Below, one piece after another: positions 55,035-64,000 of a stretch of 64,000 nt of DNA. Under the pieces are notes generated by a model. That model was given only the letters and a program-made list of their open reading frames with translations, was not told where the DNA came from and did not search any database. This stretch comes from Heyndrickxia acidicola. Lineage in GTDB: Bacteria; Bacillota; Bacilli; Bacillales; Bacillaceae_C. Position 1 is the first letter of the stretch, and every line of letters starts with the position of its first letter. The stretch covers positions 62,001 to 126,000 of the forward strand of contig NZ_LWJG01000004.1 of NCBI RefSeq assembly GCF_001636425.1, given 5' to 3'. A program made the position numbers and the translations under genes.

Positions 55035-55115
55035 ATGACGTTTGCTTTTGTAGGTGCAACTGTAATTATTTATGCGTTTGTCATGAGGCACGTCTTTAAA
55101 CATGTAACACGTTGA
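55035..55115 (+). CDS. Fur-preceded tiny membrane peptide, 26 aa
   Basis: ATG 8 nt after AAGGAAGG; MTFAFVGATVIIYAFVMRHV then FKHVTR: one membrane helix and a basic His-containing tail. An overlapping ATG 4 nt earlier opens a Cys-rich frame of 22 codons, but its spacing to the ribosome-binding site is too short. Likely iron-repressed. Confidence 0.5.
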   Translation: MTFAFVGATVIIYAFVMRHVFKHVTR

Positions 55116-55208
55116 ATCTTATAGAGTAATATGACCAGGAAATGACTGCGGAGAAATCCTAAAGGATACATAGAAACTCTTATTATAGTTGAACAGGTTA
55201 TTGCTTAG

Positions 55209-55247
55209 GCATGAATTCGGTATTGCAAAGAGTTCATGCTTTTTTAT
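55209..55247 (+). terminator. terminator of the 26-aa gene
   Basis: GCATGAA...TTCATGC with a 17-nt loop region, followed by TTTTTTATT. Confidence 0.8.
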
Positions 55248-55733
55248 TATGCTTTAATTCGATTACCACTACAGATCCCTATATGATAATAACCTTTGTT
55301 TTAGATGGTCCGCGCTCCCAAATTGGTAAAGAAAACGTCAATCCAGGTATTAAGTAAAAGTTCCCCTTTCATTGGACTAGTCGAATTCATATTAACTTTA
55401 AACAGCCCTGTAACCATTCTATTAAAGTTGTACGAGTCCCAGCTCTCTAAGGGCTAAAAAGCACTACAAGTTCTGATTGTGAAAATATGCCTTATAAAAA
55501 AATCTTGTTGATAGAATCCTCAGCTCAACCGATATTTAAAAAGTGGCCATCCTTTAAAAGGATGTATTTCCATTATAGTGATTCTCAAAAGAAATATTTG
55601 CTAGAGTTCCCCTTCTGAACATAAGGAGAATTTTCTCAATGATTTAACAATGTCAGAATGGGTGAATTTCTTTTATTAAATTGCTATAATCAGATAATAT
55701 AACTGAAAAAAGTATAGAATGGTGGTATTTTAT
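55248..55733. other. intergenic before the nrd operon
   Basis: CATCCTTTAAAAGGATG (55548-55564) is a perfect palindrome. No NrdR-box pair could be seen. TATAAT-like TGCTATAATC at 55683 is the probable -10 region of nrdH. Confidence 0.45.
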
Positions 55734-55973
55734 ATGTCGAAAGTAGCAGTGTATACAAAAAACGGGTGTCCCCAATGTGACATGACAAAAATGGTGCTAA
55801 ATGGCGAAGGGATCGAGTTTCAAGTATTCAATGTAGAAGAAGACGAGCAGGCATTTGATTACGTGGTTAACACTCTTAATTTGCGTCAGATGCCCGTTGT
55901 AGTCGTTGAGGGACGAGAACCATTTTCAGGATTCCAGCCAGATAAATTAAAAGCATTGGTAATGAAATGCTAA
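55734..55973 (+). CDS. nrdH: glutaredoxin-like NrdH redoxin
   Basis: A 79-aa thioredoxin-fold protein with the redox pair C12-PQ-C15 (TKNGCPQCDMTK) and the C-terminal RQMPVVVVEGREPFSGFQPD of NrdH. It delivers electrons from thioredoxin reductase to the reductase. I start at MSKVAVY after GGTGG; the ATG five codons upstream precedes that site. It overlaps nrdI (ATGCTAA). Confidence 0.92.
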   Translation: MSKVAVYTKNGCPQCDMTKMVLNGEGIEFQVFNVEEDEQAFDYVVNTLNLRQMPVVVVEGREPFSGFQPDKLKALVMKC

Positions 55974-56338
55974 TCGTCTTTCTTTCCTTAACCGGAAATG
56001 TAAGGAGCTTTGTTAAAAGAACAGAAATGGAATCACTTGAAATAAATTACACCAATCCTCTATTGGAGGTAAATGAATCCTTTATTGTTATGGTACCATC
56101 CTACGATGACGATATATCAGAAACCATTTGTTCATTTATCAATTATAAAAATAACGTAACCTACTTAAAAGGCTTTGTTGGCAGTGGTAATTTGAATTTT
56201 GATGATAAGTACTGCTTCAACGCCAAAGAATTATCAAAAATATATAATAAGCCATTATTATTTACATTTGAATTTAGCGGAACAAATGAAGACGTCATTA
56301 ATTTTAAGAAGGAAGTGGAGCAATTTGCAATCACCTGA
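55967..56338 (+). CDS. nrdI: NrdI flavodoxin
   Basis: A 123-aa flavodoxin-like protein (MLIVFLSLTGNVRSFVKRTE; PSYDDDISETICSFINYKNN; GSGNLNFDDKYC). It supplies superoxide or reduced flavin for building the dimanganese-tyrosyl cofactor of NrdF. Overlaps nrdH and nrdE at its ends, so translation is coupled. Confidence 0.9.
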   Translation: MLIVFLSLTGNVRSFVKRTEMESLEINYTNPLLEVNESFIVMVPSYDDDISETICSFINYKNNVTYLKGFVGSGNLNFDDKYCFNAKELSKIYNKPLLFTFEFSGTNEDVINFKKEVEQFAIT

Positions 56339-58511
56339 ATTGAGTAAAAAAGTAAAAGAGGATACGTATTTTACTCTAAACAATCTATTGAATTTACCCA
56401 AGGAAGGAAAAATTCAACTAGACAAAGATAAAGCAGCGGTTAAAGCCTACTTTTTAGAACATGTTAATCCGAATACTGTGTTTTTTCATTCATTAGATGA
56501 AAAGTTGGATTATCTAATTGAAAATGACTATATCAAAGAAAGCTTTTTAAATAAATATGACCGGAAATTTGTAAAGAAAGTATTCAAGACGATTTATAAT
56601 AAAAAATTCCGCTTTCGCTCCTTTATGGGTGCCTATAAATTCTATTCTCAATATGCAATGAAAACAGATGATGGTAAAAGGTACTTAGAAAGATATGAAG
56701 ACCGCTTAGCTTTTAATGCACTTGCTTTGGCTGATGGCAATCAGCAGCTGGCTTTGGACTTAGCAGATGAATTAATCCATCAGCGTTATCAGCCTGCGAC
56801 CCCTACTTTTTTAAATGTTGGTAAAAAAAGGGCTGGAGAAATGGTCTCCTGTTTCTTGCTGACAGTTTCAGATGACATGAATTCGATTGGCAGAAGCATC
56901 AATTCAGCCTTGCAGCTTTCCAAAATAGGCGGGGGAGTCGGAATTAGCTTATCCAACCTTCGGGCGAATAATGACCCCATTAGAGGGGTTGATGGACTAG
57001 CCGATGGTGTAGTACCGGTTATGAAGATGTTTGAGGATGCATTCTCCTATGCCAATCAAGGTGGAGCAAGGGATGGAGCTGGTGTCGTATACCTCAATAT
57101 ATTTCATCCAGACATCGTCGACTTCTTATCCGTCCGTAAAGAAAATGCCGATGAGAAACTGCGAATTAAAACCTTATCGCTTGGCTTGATTGTGCCAGAC
57201 AAATTTTATGAATTAATCAAGAAAAATGATTATATGTATCTATTTTCTCCTCATGATGTAGAAAGAGTATATGGGAAAGCATTTTCCTATGTGGACATTA
57301 CAAAAGAATATGACAACATGGTTGAAAACCCCAGCATCCGTAAATCAAAAATAAAAGCAAGAGATTTAGAAACTGAAATTAGTAACCTGCAGAATGAAAG
57401 TGGTTATCCATATATCATTAATATTGATACCGTTAATCGAGCGAACCCGATAGAGGGAACAGTGATTATGTCAAATCTTTGTACAGAAATATTTCAAGTG
57501 CAAAAAAATTCCGCTATTAACAATGACCAAACCTATGAAGTATTAGGAAACGATGTAAGCTGTAATCTAGGTTCCACCAATGTCACGAATTTAATGTCTT
57601 CACCTGACTTTGGAAAATCAGTTAGAACCATGCTCCGTGCTCTAACCTTTGTAACGGATCATTCTGATATTGATGTGGTACCTTCTGTTAAAAATGGTAA
57701 CGATATGTACCATTCCGTAGGTCTAGGAGCTATGAACTTACATGGATTTTTAGCTAAAAATAAAATTCATTATGGGTCACCGGAAGCTTTGGAATTCACC
57801 GATATTTACTTCATGCTATTAAACTACTGGACTTTAGTTGAAAGCAATCAGATTTCAATAGAAACCGGAAAAACCTTTTATAATTTTGAGCATTCAAAAT
57901 ATGCAACGGGTGAATACTTCAATATGTATTTGAATGAAGCGGATTTTGAATTTAAGCATGAAATAGTGAAAGAATTATTTAAAGATATTTTTATTCCGCG
58001 TCATAAGGACTGGAAGCAATTAAAAGAGTCGGTCATGAAATATGGAATCTATAATGCATACAGGCTTGCTACTGCACCTACTGGGTCCATTTCATACGTG
58101 AATGAAGCAACGGCATCCATTCACCCCATTACGCAGAGAATTGAGGAGCGGACAGAAGGTAAGCGGGGTAAAGTCTATTATCCTGCACCATATTTATCAA
58201 GTGAAACCATTCCTTACTATGAATCTGCATATGATCTTGATCAACGAAAAATTATTGACACCTACGCTACCGCACAAAAACACGTAGATCAAGGTTTAAG
58301 CATGACTTTGTTCATGAGATCTGAATTACCTTATGGTATGTATGAATGGAAACTGGATAGTGATCATCCAGTGAAGAAAACAACAAGAGATTTAAATATA
58401 TTGCGAAATTATGCATGGAAACAAGGAATTAAATCTGTTTATTATATTAGGACATATACAGATGATGAGAATGAAGTTGGTGCTAACTTTTGTGAATCGT
58501 GCAGTATTTAA
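56325..58511 (+). CDS. nrdE: class Ib ribonucleotide reductase, large subunit NrdE
   Basis: A 728-aa protein. The catalytic area holds GEMVSCFLLTVSDD (redox Cys) and MSNLCTEIF (thiyl radical Cys between N and E), LGSTNV, and the C-terminal CESCSI redox tail. It lacks the ATP-cone, typical of class Ib. I start at the TTG 56325 (MQSPELSKKV), after GGAAG inside nrdI's end; a longer frame upstream only overlaps nrdI. Converts NDPs to dNDPs. Confidence 0.95.
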   Translation: MQSPELSKKVKEDTYFTLNNLLNLPKEGKIQLDKDKAAVKAYFLEHVNPNTVFFHSLDEKLDYLIENDYIKESFLNKYDRKFVKKVFKTIYNKKFRFRSFMGAYKFYSQYAMKTDDGKRYLERYEDRLAFNALALADGNQQLALDLADELIHQRYQPATPTFLNVGKKRAGEMVSCFLLTVSDDMNSIGRSINSALQLSKIGGGVGISLSNLRANNDPIRGVDGLADGVVPVMKMFEDAFSYANQGGARDGAGVVYLNIFHPDIVDFLSVRKENADEKLRIKTLSLGLIVPDKFYELIKKNDYMYLFSPHDVERVYGKAFSYVDITKEYDNMVENPSIRKSKIKARDLETEISNLQNESGYPYIINIDTVNRANPIEGTVIMSNLCTEIFQVQKNSAINNDQTYEVLGNDVSCNLGSTNVTNLMSSPDFGKSVRTMLRALTFVTDHSDIDVVPSVKNGNDMYHSVGLGAMNLHGFLAKNKIHYGSPEALEFTDIYFMLLNYWTLVESNQISIETGKTFYNFEHSKYATGEYFNMYLNEADFEFKHEIVKELFKDIFIPRHKDWKQLKESVMKYGIYNAYRLATAPTGSISYVNEATASIHPITQRIEERTEGKRGKVYYPAPYLSSETIPYYESAYDLDQRKIIDTYATAQKHVDQGLSMTLFMRSELPYGMYEWKLDSDHPVKKTTRDLNILRNYAWKQGIKSVYYIRTYTDDENEVGANFCESCSI

Positions 58512-58522
58512 GGAGGACCAGA

Positions 58523-59485
58523 ATGACGACAGAACGGAATCTTTATGAGGCTATAAATTGGAACAATATTGAGGACATGTTAGATAAAATAACGTATGAG
58601 AAGCTAACGGAACAATTTTGGCTGTCCACACGTATGCCTGTCTCAAAAGATAAATCGGATTGGACAAAACTTCCTGACAATGAGAAGCGTCTAGTGGAAA
58701 AAGTATTTGGCGGCCTCACCATGTTGGACACTCTTCAATCAGAAAATGGGATTGAGGCATTGAGAAAGGATGCTAAAACACAGCATGAATTAGCGGTATT
58801 AAACAATATCCAATTCATGGAATCCGAGCATGCCAGAAGCTATTCTTCTATTTTTAGTACATTAAATACTAAAAGAGAAATTGAAGATATATTTAGGTGG
58901 GCACGGGAAAACGATTTGCTCCAAAAGAAAGCACAGATCATTGATGAAATATATAAGAATGGCAATCCTCTAGAAAAAAAAGTAGCCAGTGTATTCTTAG
59001 AATCATTTTTGTTTTATTCTGGTTTTTACACGCCATTATACTACTTAGGAAGAGCCAAATTAATAAACGTGGCAGAAGTCATCAAACTGATTATCAGGGA
59101 TGAATCCGCCCATGGAGCTTATATTGGCTATAAATTTAAGGTAGGATTTGAACAATTATCTGATTCAGAAAAAGAAGCACTCAAATCATGGACGTATTCA
59201 TTGCTATATAAGCTGTATGAAAACGAAGTCAAATACACGGAATCATTATATGATGAAGTAGGCTGGACAGAGGATGTAAAAGTTTTCTTACGCTATAACG
59301 CGAATAAAGCATTGATGAACCTAGGCTTGTCACCACTATTTCCGGATACAGCAGATGATGTTAATCCGATTGTCATTAATGGTTTATCTACGGGAACAAC
59401 AAATCATGATTTCTTCTCCACTGTAGGAAATGGTTATTTATTATCGGTTGTTGAGGATATGAGAGAATCAGATTACAACTATTAA
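58523..59485 (+). CDS. nrdF: class Ib ribonucleotide reductase, small subunit NrdF
   Basis: A 320-aa ferritin-like subunit. Metal ligands lie in MLDTLQ, MESEHARSY (with the radical Tyr) and RDESAHGAY. Start ATG after AGGAGG, 12 nt after the nrdE stop. Forms alpha2beta2 with NrdE and is loaded with Mn by NrdI. On a plasmid it gives a second dNTP source, presumably redundant with the chromosome. Confidence 0.95.
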   Translation: MTTERNLYEAINWNNIEDMLDKITYEKLTEQFWLSTRMPVSKDKSDWTKLPDNEKRLVEKVFGGLTMLDTLQSENGIEALRKDAKTQHELAVLNNIQFMESEHARSYSSIFSTLNTKREIEDIFRWARENDLLQKKAQIIDEIYKNGNPLEKKVASVFLESFLFYSGFYTPLYYLGRAKLINVAEVIKLIIRDESAHGAYIGYKFKVGFEQLSDSEKEALKSWTYSLLYKLYENEVKYTESLYDEVGWTEDVKVFLRYNANKALMNLGLSPLFPDTADDVNPIVINGLSTGTTNHDFFSTVGNGYLLSVVEDMRESDYNY

Positions 59486-59552
59486 AAATGTATAGATTGG
59501 GTATTTTTGAAATCTATATCTATTTGTTTTTATAGAAGCAAGGAGCGAACTG

Positions 59553-59993
59553 ATGTCTGTACAATTGAAAATTAAGATAAAATATTTTGATGAAAACTTA
59601 GTAAGAATAAATAAAATTGTGCAAGGGGACTGGTTGGATTTACGTGCAGCTGAGACCATTAGTATGAAGAAAGATGAATTCAAATTAATCCCACTAGGTA
59701 TCGCAATGGAACTGCCTGAAGGGTATGAAGCACATGTGGTACCCCGTTCAAGCACTTTCAAAAATTTCGGTATCATTCAAACGAATTCGATGGGCGTCAT
59801 TGACGAGTCTTATAAGGGGGATCAGGATCAATGGTTTTTCCCTGCATATGCATTAAGAGATACGGTAATTGACAGGAACGATCGTATTTGTCAGTTCAGA
59901 GTTGTTAAAAAAATGCCTGAAGTTGAACTAGTTGAAGTCGATAGACTAGGGGATCAAAACCGCGGTGGACATGGCTCTACTGGAACAAAGTAA
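59553..59993 (+). CDS. dut: dUTPase
   Basis: A 146-aa trimeric dUTPase ([60 protein letters not shown]: motifs 1-5). It hydrolyses dUTP to dUMP. It stands 67 bp behind nrdF and completes a nucleotide cassette that looks like phage-type or plasmid-type supply genes. The variant resembles B. subtilis YncF/YosS. A terminator follows. Confidence 0.93.
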   Translation: MSVQLKIKIKYFDENLVRINKIVQGDWLDLRAAETISMKKDEFKLIPLGIAMELPEGYEAHVVPRSSTFKNFGIIQTNSMGVIDESYKGDQDQWFFPAYALRDTVIDRNDRICQFRVVKKMPEVELVEVDRLGDQNRGGHGSTGTK

Positions 59994-60019
59994 TGAGTGA
60001 AGAAGCCTTTAACAATATG

Positions 60020-60066
60020 AACCTACTAAATAGTTGATATGAAACTATTTGGTAGGTTTTTTTTTA
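60020..60066 (+). terminator. terminator of the nrd-dut operon
   Basis: AACCTACTAAATAGTT pairs with AACTATTTGGTAGGTT, then nine T. The following 60067-60402 shows no gene. Confidence 0.9.
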
Positions 60067-60402
60067 TAAGTAGTTAGAGAAGCACTTTATCAGACAGGGT
60101 ATCGTTCATAGCAAAGGGGGACGAGCTTTTGCGGGTGTAAAAAATTATGCCGTTAAAGCTCCTGACTAAAATCAGCAAACTCCCGTGAAAGGCGTAATTG
60201 GATTCATTTTCGGCAGCACCGTGTCACTTTAGGAGTTATTTCGCACTATGAGTTAATATAAAAGAGCCACATTAATCAACAGTGGATTGAGAAATTTGGC
60301 TTTTCGTTATTACAGGAAAGAAGATAATATTATTACTTCCACTCAAAAAGTATAGGGGAAATTAAGCAAATAATATCAATTTACCCCTTTGCCTTTTTAA
60401 GA

Positions 60403-61434
60403 TTATTCCACTCCACTTTCTAGAATCGTGAAAGTCTTTTTATCACAATTAATTTCTGCTTTTGCGCCATATGGCAAAATAAATTTCGGTTCGGTATGAC
60501 CAAAATTCAAGTTATAAAGAATTGGCAAATCCTCCAAATCAAATTCTTTCATGACTTTTCGAATTTCTTCTTTATATTCGTCGTAAAACTTCTCATCTAG
60601 TGGTTTACCAAAAATGATTCCATTCGCTTTTTGTAGAATGCCTTGTACAGCATAATTTCGTAGCCAGTATTTAATAAGATTTGGTTCTGGCTTTTCTTCA
60701 GAGGTTTCGAAGAAAAGAATGCTATTCTCCCAATATTTTTTATCAGGCCATAGTTTCGTTCCTTTTACGAACTCTAGAACTTCAATACAACCTCCAATCA
60801 AACGTCCTTGTACGATACCTGATCCTTGAATTAGTTCATATCCAGTGTTCTGTTGCATAGAACGCCGTTGATTCTTGTTTGATTCTATCCAATCTAAACG
60901 CTCGCTCGTCCATTTTTTAGCAGGTTGAATTTTACCAATAACCTCATTTGAAAAGAGCGTTCGATTCACCATTTCAATCGTATATGGATCCATCTCAACA
61001 TTTTCAGCAAAATCGGTTAAAATGGCTGGACCATAAAAAGAAGAAATTCCTGCTTTGTGACAAAATAAATGTGAAACAGTCACATCAGAGTACCCCATAA
61101 AAATTTTAGGGTTGTCACGTATTACATCAAACTCAATATAAGGAAGTAAGCGAATACTATCTTCTCCACCTATATTGGCAATGATTCCTTTAATACTTTC
61201 ATCTTTAAATGCCATCATCAAATCTTCCGCACGAGCTTGTGGATTTTTATAAAGATAGTCTCCCCCTTTCAAACTATTCGGCATTGGGGTAACGTTCAAT
61301 CCAAAAACTTCTCCTAGTCTCTTTACACCTTGTTCATATCGCCATCTAAGTTCTGGTTCACCAGCCCCTCCCCAAGAAGGACTTACTGTTGCAACTAAAT
61401 CACCAGGCTGCAATGTCTTGGGCTTAATTAACAC
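60403..61434 (-). CDS. S66-family peptidase (MccF/LD-carboxypeptidase-like)
   Basis: A 343-aa serine peptidase. The nucleophile S116 is in FMGYSDVTVS, with E in FFETSEE and H in FGHTEPKF. In MccF this triad cleaves the microcin C amide bond; in LdcA it trims murein tetrapeptides. Similarity is stronger to the MccF side (long C-terminal part), so resistance to a peptide-nucleotide antibiotic or self-clearing is possible. Start GTG after GGGGGGAG. Monocistronic. Confidence 0.9.
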   Translation of the reverse strand: MLIKPKTLQPGDLVATVSPSWGGAGEPELRWRYEQGVKRLGEVFGLNVTPMPNSLKGGDYLYKNPQARAEDLMMAFKDESIKGIIANIGGEDSIRLLPYIEFDVIRDNPKIFMGYSDVTVSHLFCHKAGISSFYGPAILTDFAENVEMDPYTIEMVNRTLFSNEVIGKIQPAKKWTSERLDWIESNKNQRRSMQQNTGYELIQGSGIVQGRLIGGCIEVLEFVKGTKLWPDKKYWENSILFFETSEEKPEPNLIKYWLRNYAVQGILQKANGIIFGKPLDEKFYDEYKEEIRKVMKEFDLEDLPILYNLNFGHTEPKFILPYGAKAEINCDKKTFTILESGVE

Positions 61435-61953
61435 ATTAACTCCCCCCTTAATGATTCAATTAACTACAACTATACGACCCATAAAGTCTAAGACTATAAC
61501 ACATGTATTAATTTCTACATGGTCCTCAAATTACCTGCTGTTATTCAAGGATCTAAAACTGTTTTAGTGTATTTTTAACAAACAGTAAAAAGCGGAGGAA
61601 CTAGATTCTCTTTTTTAAGACGATAAATAAAAGCATGTAAGGATCTATATTTTTATAATCGGTGGATTTGGCAACATTTAATTAATCGTTTGATTAAAAA
61701 AGGATGGTGACGAGAAACTAGACTGATGAAGAAGCGTTAGAAATACTATCATATGAGGTAAACAAAATAGAGGTAAAATGGAAGAATTAGGAAATTTACT
61801 ACAAACAATTTGGGTAATCATAATAATTTAATCTTTGTAAGGAAACACCTATTCTTGAAAAGAAAGTAATTTCAGGTTATTTAGTCAATAAAAAAAGATA
61901 GCCTACATTGCTATGTATTAGGTTGATTGAAAACCTACATTAAAGCAGGAGGT
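61435..61953. other. intergenic with decayed sequence
   Basis: A minus-strand T/A-rich leader and, on the plus strand (61711-61830), a degraded coding-like stretch (DEEALEILSYEVNKIE). Nothing assignable. Confidence 0.35.
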
Positions 61954-62418
61954 TATGTTAGGTCAAACTCAAATCAACAAATCTTAAAACGATGGAAAAT
62001 GCATCGTAACGCTTTACTGGAATTAGTCTAAGTTCTTCCAGATCCATCTAGTTCATGGCGTCCTTGGGAGGAAGGCATGACCGTTAGGGAACTGGTACAT
62101 CATCTGGCTTGGACACCTGATTTTTTCTTTGCTGCAATGGACGGACGCGACATGATTGTTCCGCCAGTTCCCGAAACAATTACTGAAGCGAGCGAACTTT
62201 TAAAGTAGCTAACAAAGGAGCATGAGCAAAAATTACTAGCTTATACAGACGAAGATTTACAGAATGACGCAACGATTGAACTTTTTAAAATTACGGAACC
62301 GGGTATAGAAGTACTCCATCAAGTTAATCGGTCATGAGGCTCATCATAAAGGACAACTTGTGCTCTATGCCCGTATGCTGGGAGTCATCCCTCCATTTTA
62401 TATAGATTTAAGACATGC
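61954..62418 (+). pseudogene. dead second copy of the DinB-family gene
   Basis: Encodes ILKRWKMHRNALLELV, TAA (62029-62031), LPDPSSSWRPWEEGMTVREL, then TAG (62206-62208) and one inserted base near HQVNRS. It matches the intact gene at 48290-48748 at about four of five codons. All changes typical of decay. Followed by its own hairpin. Confidence 0.88.
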
Positions 62419-62419
62419 A

Positions 62420-62458
62420 GCCTTAGTTCTTTAATAATAAGAACTAAGGCATTTTTTA
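62420..62458 (+). terminator. terminator of the dead DinB gene
   Basis: GCCTTAGTTCTT pairs with AAGAACTAAGGC, T run after. Confidence 0.88.
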
Positions 62459-62652
62459 ATCTCAACTTTCCGAACAAGTGTGTAAAATTGCTCAAGAAAT
62501 GTTTATCCTTCGCTTATAGTCATCAAAAGCTAAAGTCAATCATATTCATTTAATTTGCACCTTTTTTAATAATAAATAGCAATAATTATACAAGCATATG
62601 GCTTTAAAAGATAAAAGTATAATGTACTAGTGTTGACAATATAGCAAGTTCA

Positions 62653-62681
62653 TTTGACAAAATGTCAAAAATCGATATTAT
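62653..62681 (+). promoter_or_regulatory. promoter and operator of the XRE/DUF1232 gene
   Basis: TTTGACA-AAA-TGTCAAA (62653-62669) is a perfect inverted repeat whose left arm contains the -35 box TTGACA; TATTAT (62676-62681) is 16 bp on. Operator-on-promoter is the usual XRE autorepressor layout. Confidence 0.7.
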
Positions 62682-62773
62682 ATACATTGTAGTTAATAGG
62701 CGATATTTTAAAAAAGTAGATTGATAATTTTAGTGTATATATATTCTAATCATTAACGGAAGGAGGGGTAAGA

Positions 62774-63436
62774 ATGCCTGAAGTGAGAAAAAAAAGTAAA
62801 GTTGGTTTGCTGATAAAGGAAAGATTGAAGGAACGTTCACTATCCATGAGCAAACTGAGTGAGCTTACTAAAATTGATACAGCGACAATTTCAAGGATCA
62901 TCAACAGTAAACGAAAAGCAAGTCCTGAGCACTTGAGAAAAATTGCTGAATGCCTTGAAATTCCTATTTCTGAACTATTTGTAGCTACAGGTTACCTTCC
63001 AGAATCCGAAGTGGAAAAGCAGTATACCGATGATCTTCATTCTTCGATTGATACCATTCAAACAATTCTTGAAACTTCAAATTTGTTAGATAAAAAGTTT
63101 ACGATTAAACATGTTGAACAAAAATTAACTACCTATGCAAAATTCTCAAAGACTGAAGAAGGAAAAGAAATTATTTTGACCGGCTTTGAGGAGAAGCTTC
63201 AAAAAGTGGGGGGAATTGGGCCCATTATTTCTCAGTTGAAGGATATGTTTGACAGATTCAGATTAAAGAAGGGTACCCCATCCGAACTTGCAATAATGGG
63301 AGGAGCACTCATTTATTTCATTTTACCCGTGGATTTAATTCCAGATTATATCTTTCCAATCGGGTATTTAGATGATGCAATCGTTGTACAACTTGCGTTA
63401 TCTCTACTTCAAAAAAAAGAAGCTTCAAAACTTTAA
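62774..63436 (+). CDS. XRE regulator fused to a DUF1232 membrane anchor
   Basis: A 220-aa protein. Residues 12-72 form an XRE helix-turn-helix (MSKLSELTKIDTATISRIIN); about 80-160 is a linker; the end (IYFILPVDLIPDYIFPIGYL DDAI) is the DUF1232/YkvA hydrophobic hairpin. So it is a DNA-binding protein that is probably membrane-attached. Start ATG after GGAGGGG. It may repress its own promoter. The signal is unknown. Confidence 0.85.
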   Translation: MPEVRKKSKVGLLIKERLKERSLSMSKLSELTKIDTATISRIINSKRKASPEHLRKIAECLEIPISELFVATGYLPESEVEKQYTDDLHSSIDTIQTILETSNLLDKKFTIKHVEQKLTTYAKFSKTEEGKEIILTGFEEKLQKVGGIGPIISQLKDMFDRFRLKKGTPSELAIMGGALIYFILPVDLIPDYIFPIGYLDDAIVVQLALSLLQKKEASKL

Positions 63437-63676
63437 GGAATATCTCTTTCAATATACAGGCTTGTTTTAGTAAATAAATTTCAAAGTTGGGCATTCCTTA
63501 TATCCCTACAGTTAGGAAGAAGGGAATATATGACCACATATAGACTGTAAAACTTAATCCTGGCTCAGTGTATTATAGAACGGACTTCCTATGTTGAACT
63601 TGCCTTATTTTCTATAATTTTTCCTTACGCTATCAATGAGTCTTATATATCTAAGTTCTAATGAAGGAGCAGAAGC
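63437..63676. other. intergenic
   Basis: CTTCC...GGAAG-type weak hairpins; GAAGGAG at 63663 is the ribosome-binding site for the next gene. Confidence 0.4.
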
Positions 63677-64000
63677 ATGACACAAATAAATACTGAAAAA
63701 GATTCTCTTCGTTCAATGAGAAAGACTAAAAAACGCCGTAAATTTTTACGATATTCGTTAGTGATTTTCGTTCTTTTCATACTAGGCGCAGCAGGTGTTG
63801 TTGCTAGTGAATTTCATCGCCTGAACCCCCTAAATCATTTTAATCACTTAAAAGTGATTGGAACCACGAGTACTGCAATCAGTGGCTATAAAGAAAAATC
63901 AGGGGTCTTCAATGTACTTTTAATCGGATCTGATGCACGAAAAACAGATCCAGCCGGTCATACAGATTCCATACTTTTGGTTCATGCCGACTTGAATAAT
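63677..64000 (+). CDS. LytR-CpsA-Psr (LCP) family protein, partial
   Basis: The first 108 codons are in the window; the gene runs on. After a basic N-terminus (residues 1-30, KKRRKFLRY) comes one membrane helix (about 32-52), then the LCP core start NVLLIGSDARKTDPAGHTDS ILLVHADL, in which the Arg and Asp residues bind pyrophosphate lipid. LCP enzymes attach wall polymers to peptidoglycan outside the cell. Confidence 0.88.
   Translation, partial: MTQINTEKDSLRSMRKTKKRRKFLRYSLVIFVLFILGAAGVVASEFHRLNPLNHFNHLKVIGTTSTAISGYKEKSGVFNVLLIGSDARKTDPAGHTDSILLVHADLNN

Noticed and set aside
60067-60402. Structured RNA or riboswitch before the S66 peptidase gene
   Set aside because: The gene is on the minus strand and ends here; no conserved riboswitch pattern was seen.

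Overview
The window reads as part of a large, low-GC plasmid from a Bacillaceae bacterium; the Bacillus/Priestia megaterium group is my best guess. The basis is a replication initiator beside a 16-bp repeat array, two partition systems (ParA with a ribbon-helix-helix partner, and ParM/ParR), many fragments of recombinases and insertion sequences, and Bacillus-type families (RsbR-like STAS proteins, DUF3231, FbpB, class Ib ribonucleotide reductase). The species and the plasmid assignment are inference; no rRNA or tRNA gene was seen.

Layout. 0.3-5.9 kb: replication region, with rep on the minus strand, about ten GTGARAGGAAACGTCA repeats upstream, a short RadC protein, and a plus-strand pair (HTH protein plus a 551-aa HTH protein) with one orphan copy of the repeat in front. 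6-12 kb: decayed DUF3006 gene, two RsbR-type STAS genes, fbpB, CPBP protease, Fur-box-controlled FTR1 iron permease, and two fossils of the partition locus. 12.3-13.6 kb: parA and its RHH partner. 13.8-26.4 kb: Nudix, phosphotransferase, SNF2/SWIM helicase, MarR, frameshifted GNAT, MFS exporter, third RsbR-type gene, MEDS protein. 27.7-31 kb: parM-parR, an 880-bp repeat-rich region, and a MerR-like coiled-coil protein. 31.4-36.2 kb: two DUF3231 genes and a DbpA-type helicase. 36.6-40.3 kb: decayed integrase, interrupted gene of unknown function, resolvase, 5' part of a group II intron. 40.5-47.1 kb: redox-gene cluster (aldo/keto reductase, SDRs, three flavodoxin-fold NAD(P)H oxidoreductases, muconolactone-isomerase-like protein) headed by a MarR regulator, with a shared palindrome before several units. 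47.4-55.1 kb: broken DJ-1, intact DinB, unknown two-gene operon, MocR regulator, tiny membrane proteins, broken acyl-CoA dehydrogenase, transposase fragment. 55.7-60 kb: nrdH-nrdI-nrdE-nrdF and dUTPase. 60.4-64 kb: MccF-type S66 peptidase, dead copy of dinB, XRE/DUF1232 regulator, start of an LCP gene.

How it works together. Maintenance genes occupy 0.3-5.9, 12.3-13.6 and 27.7-31 kb. The cargo serves stress signalling (RsbR paralogues, MEDS), iron (FTR1, FbpB, a Fur-preceded 26-aa peptide), quinone/aldehyde detoxification (MarR cluster) and deoxynucleotide supply (nrd, dut). At least ten genes are broken, so the replicon is being eroded and rearranged. The most interesting unexplained structures are the repeat region between parR and the MerR-like gene, the partition-locus fossils, the iteron array with its orphan copy, and the recurrent palindrome of the redox cluster.
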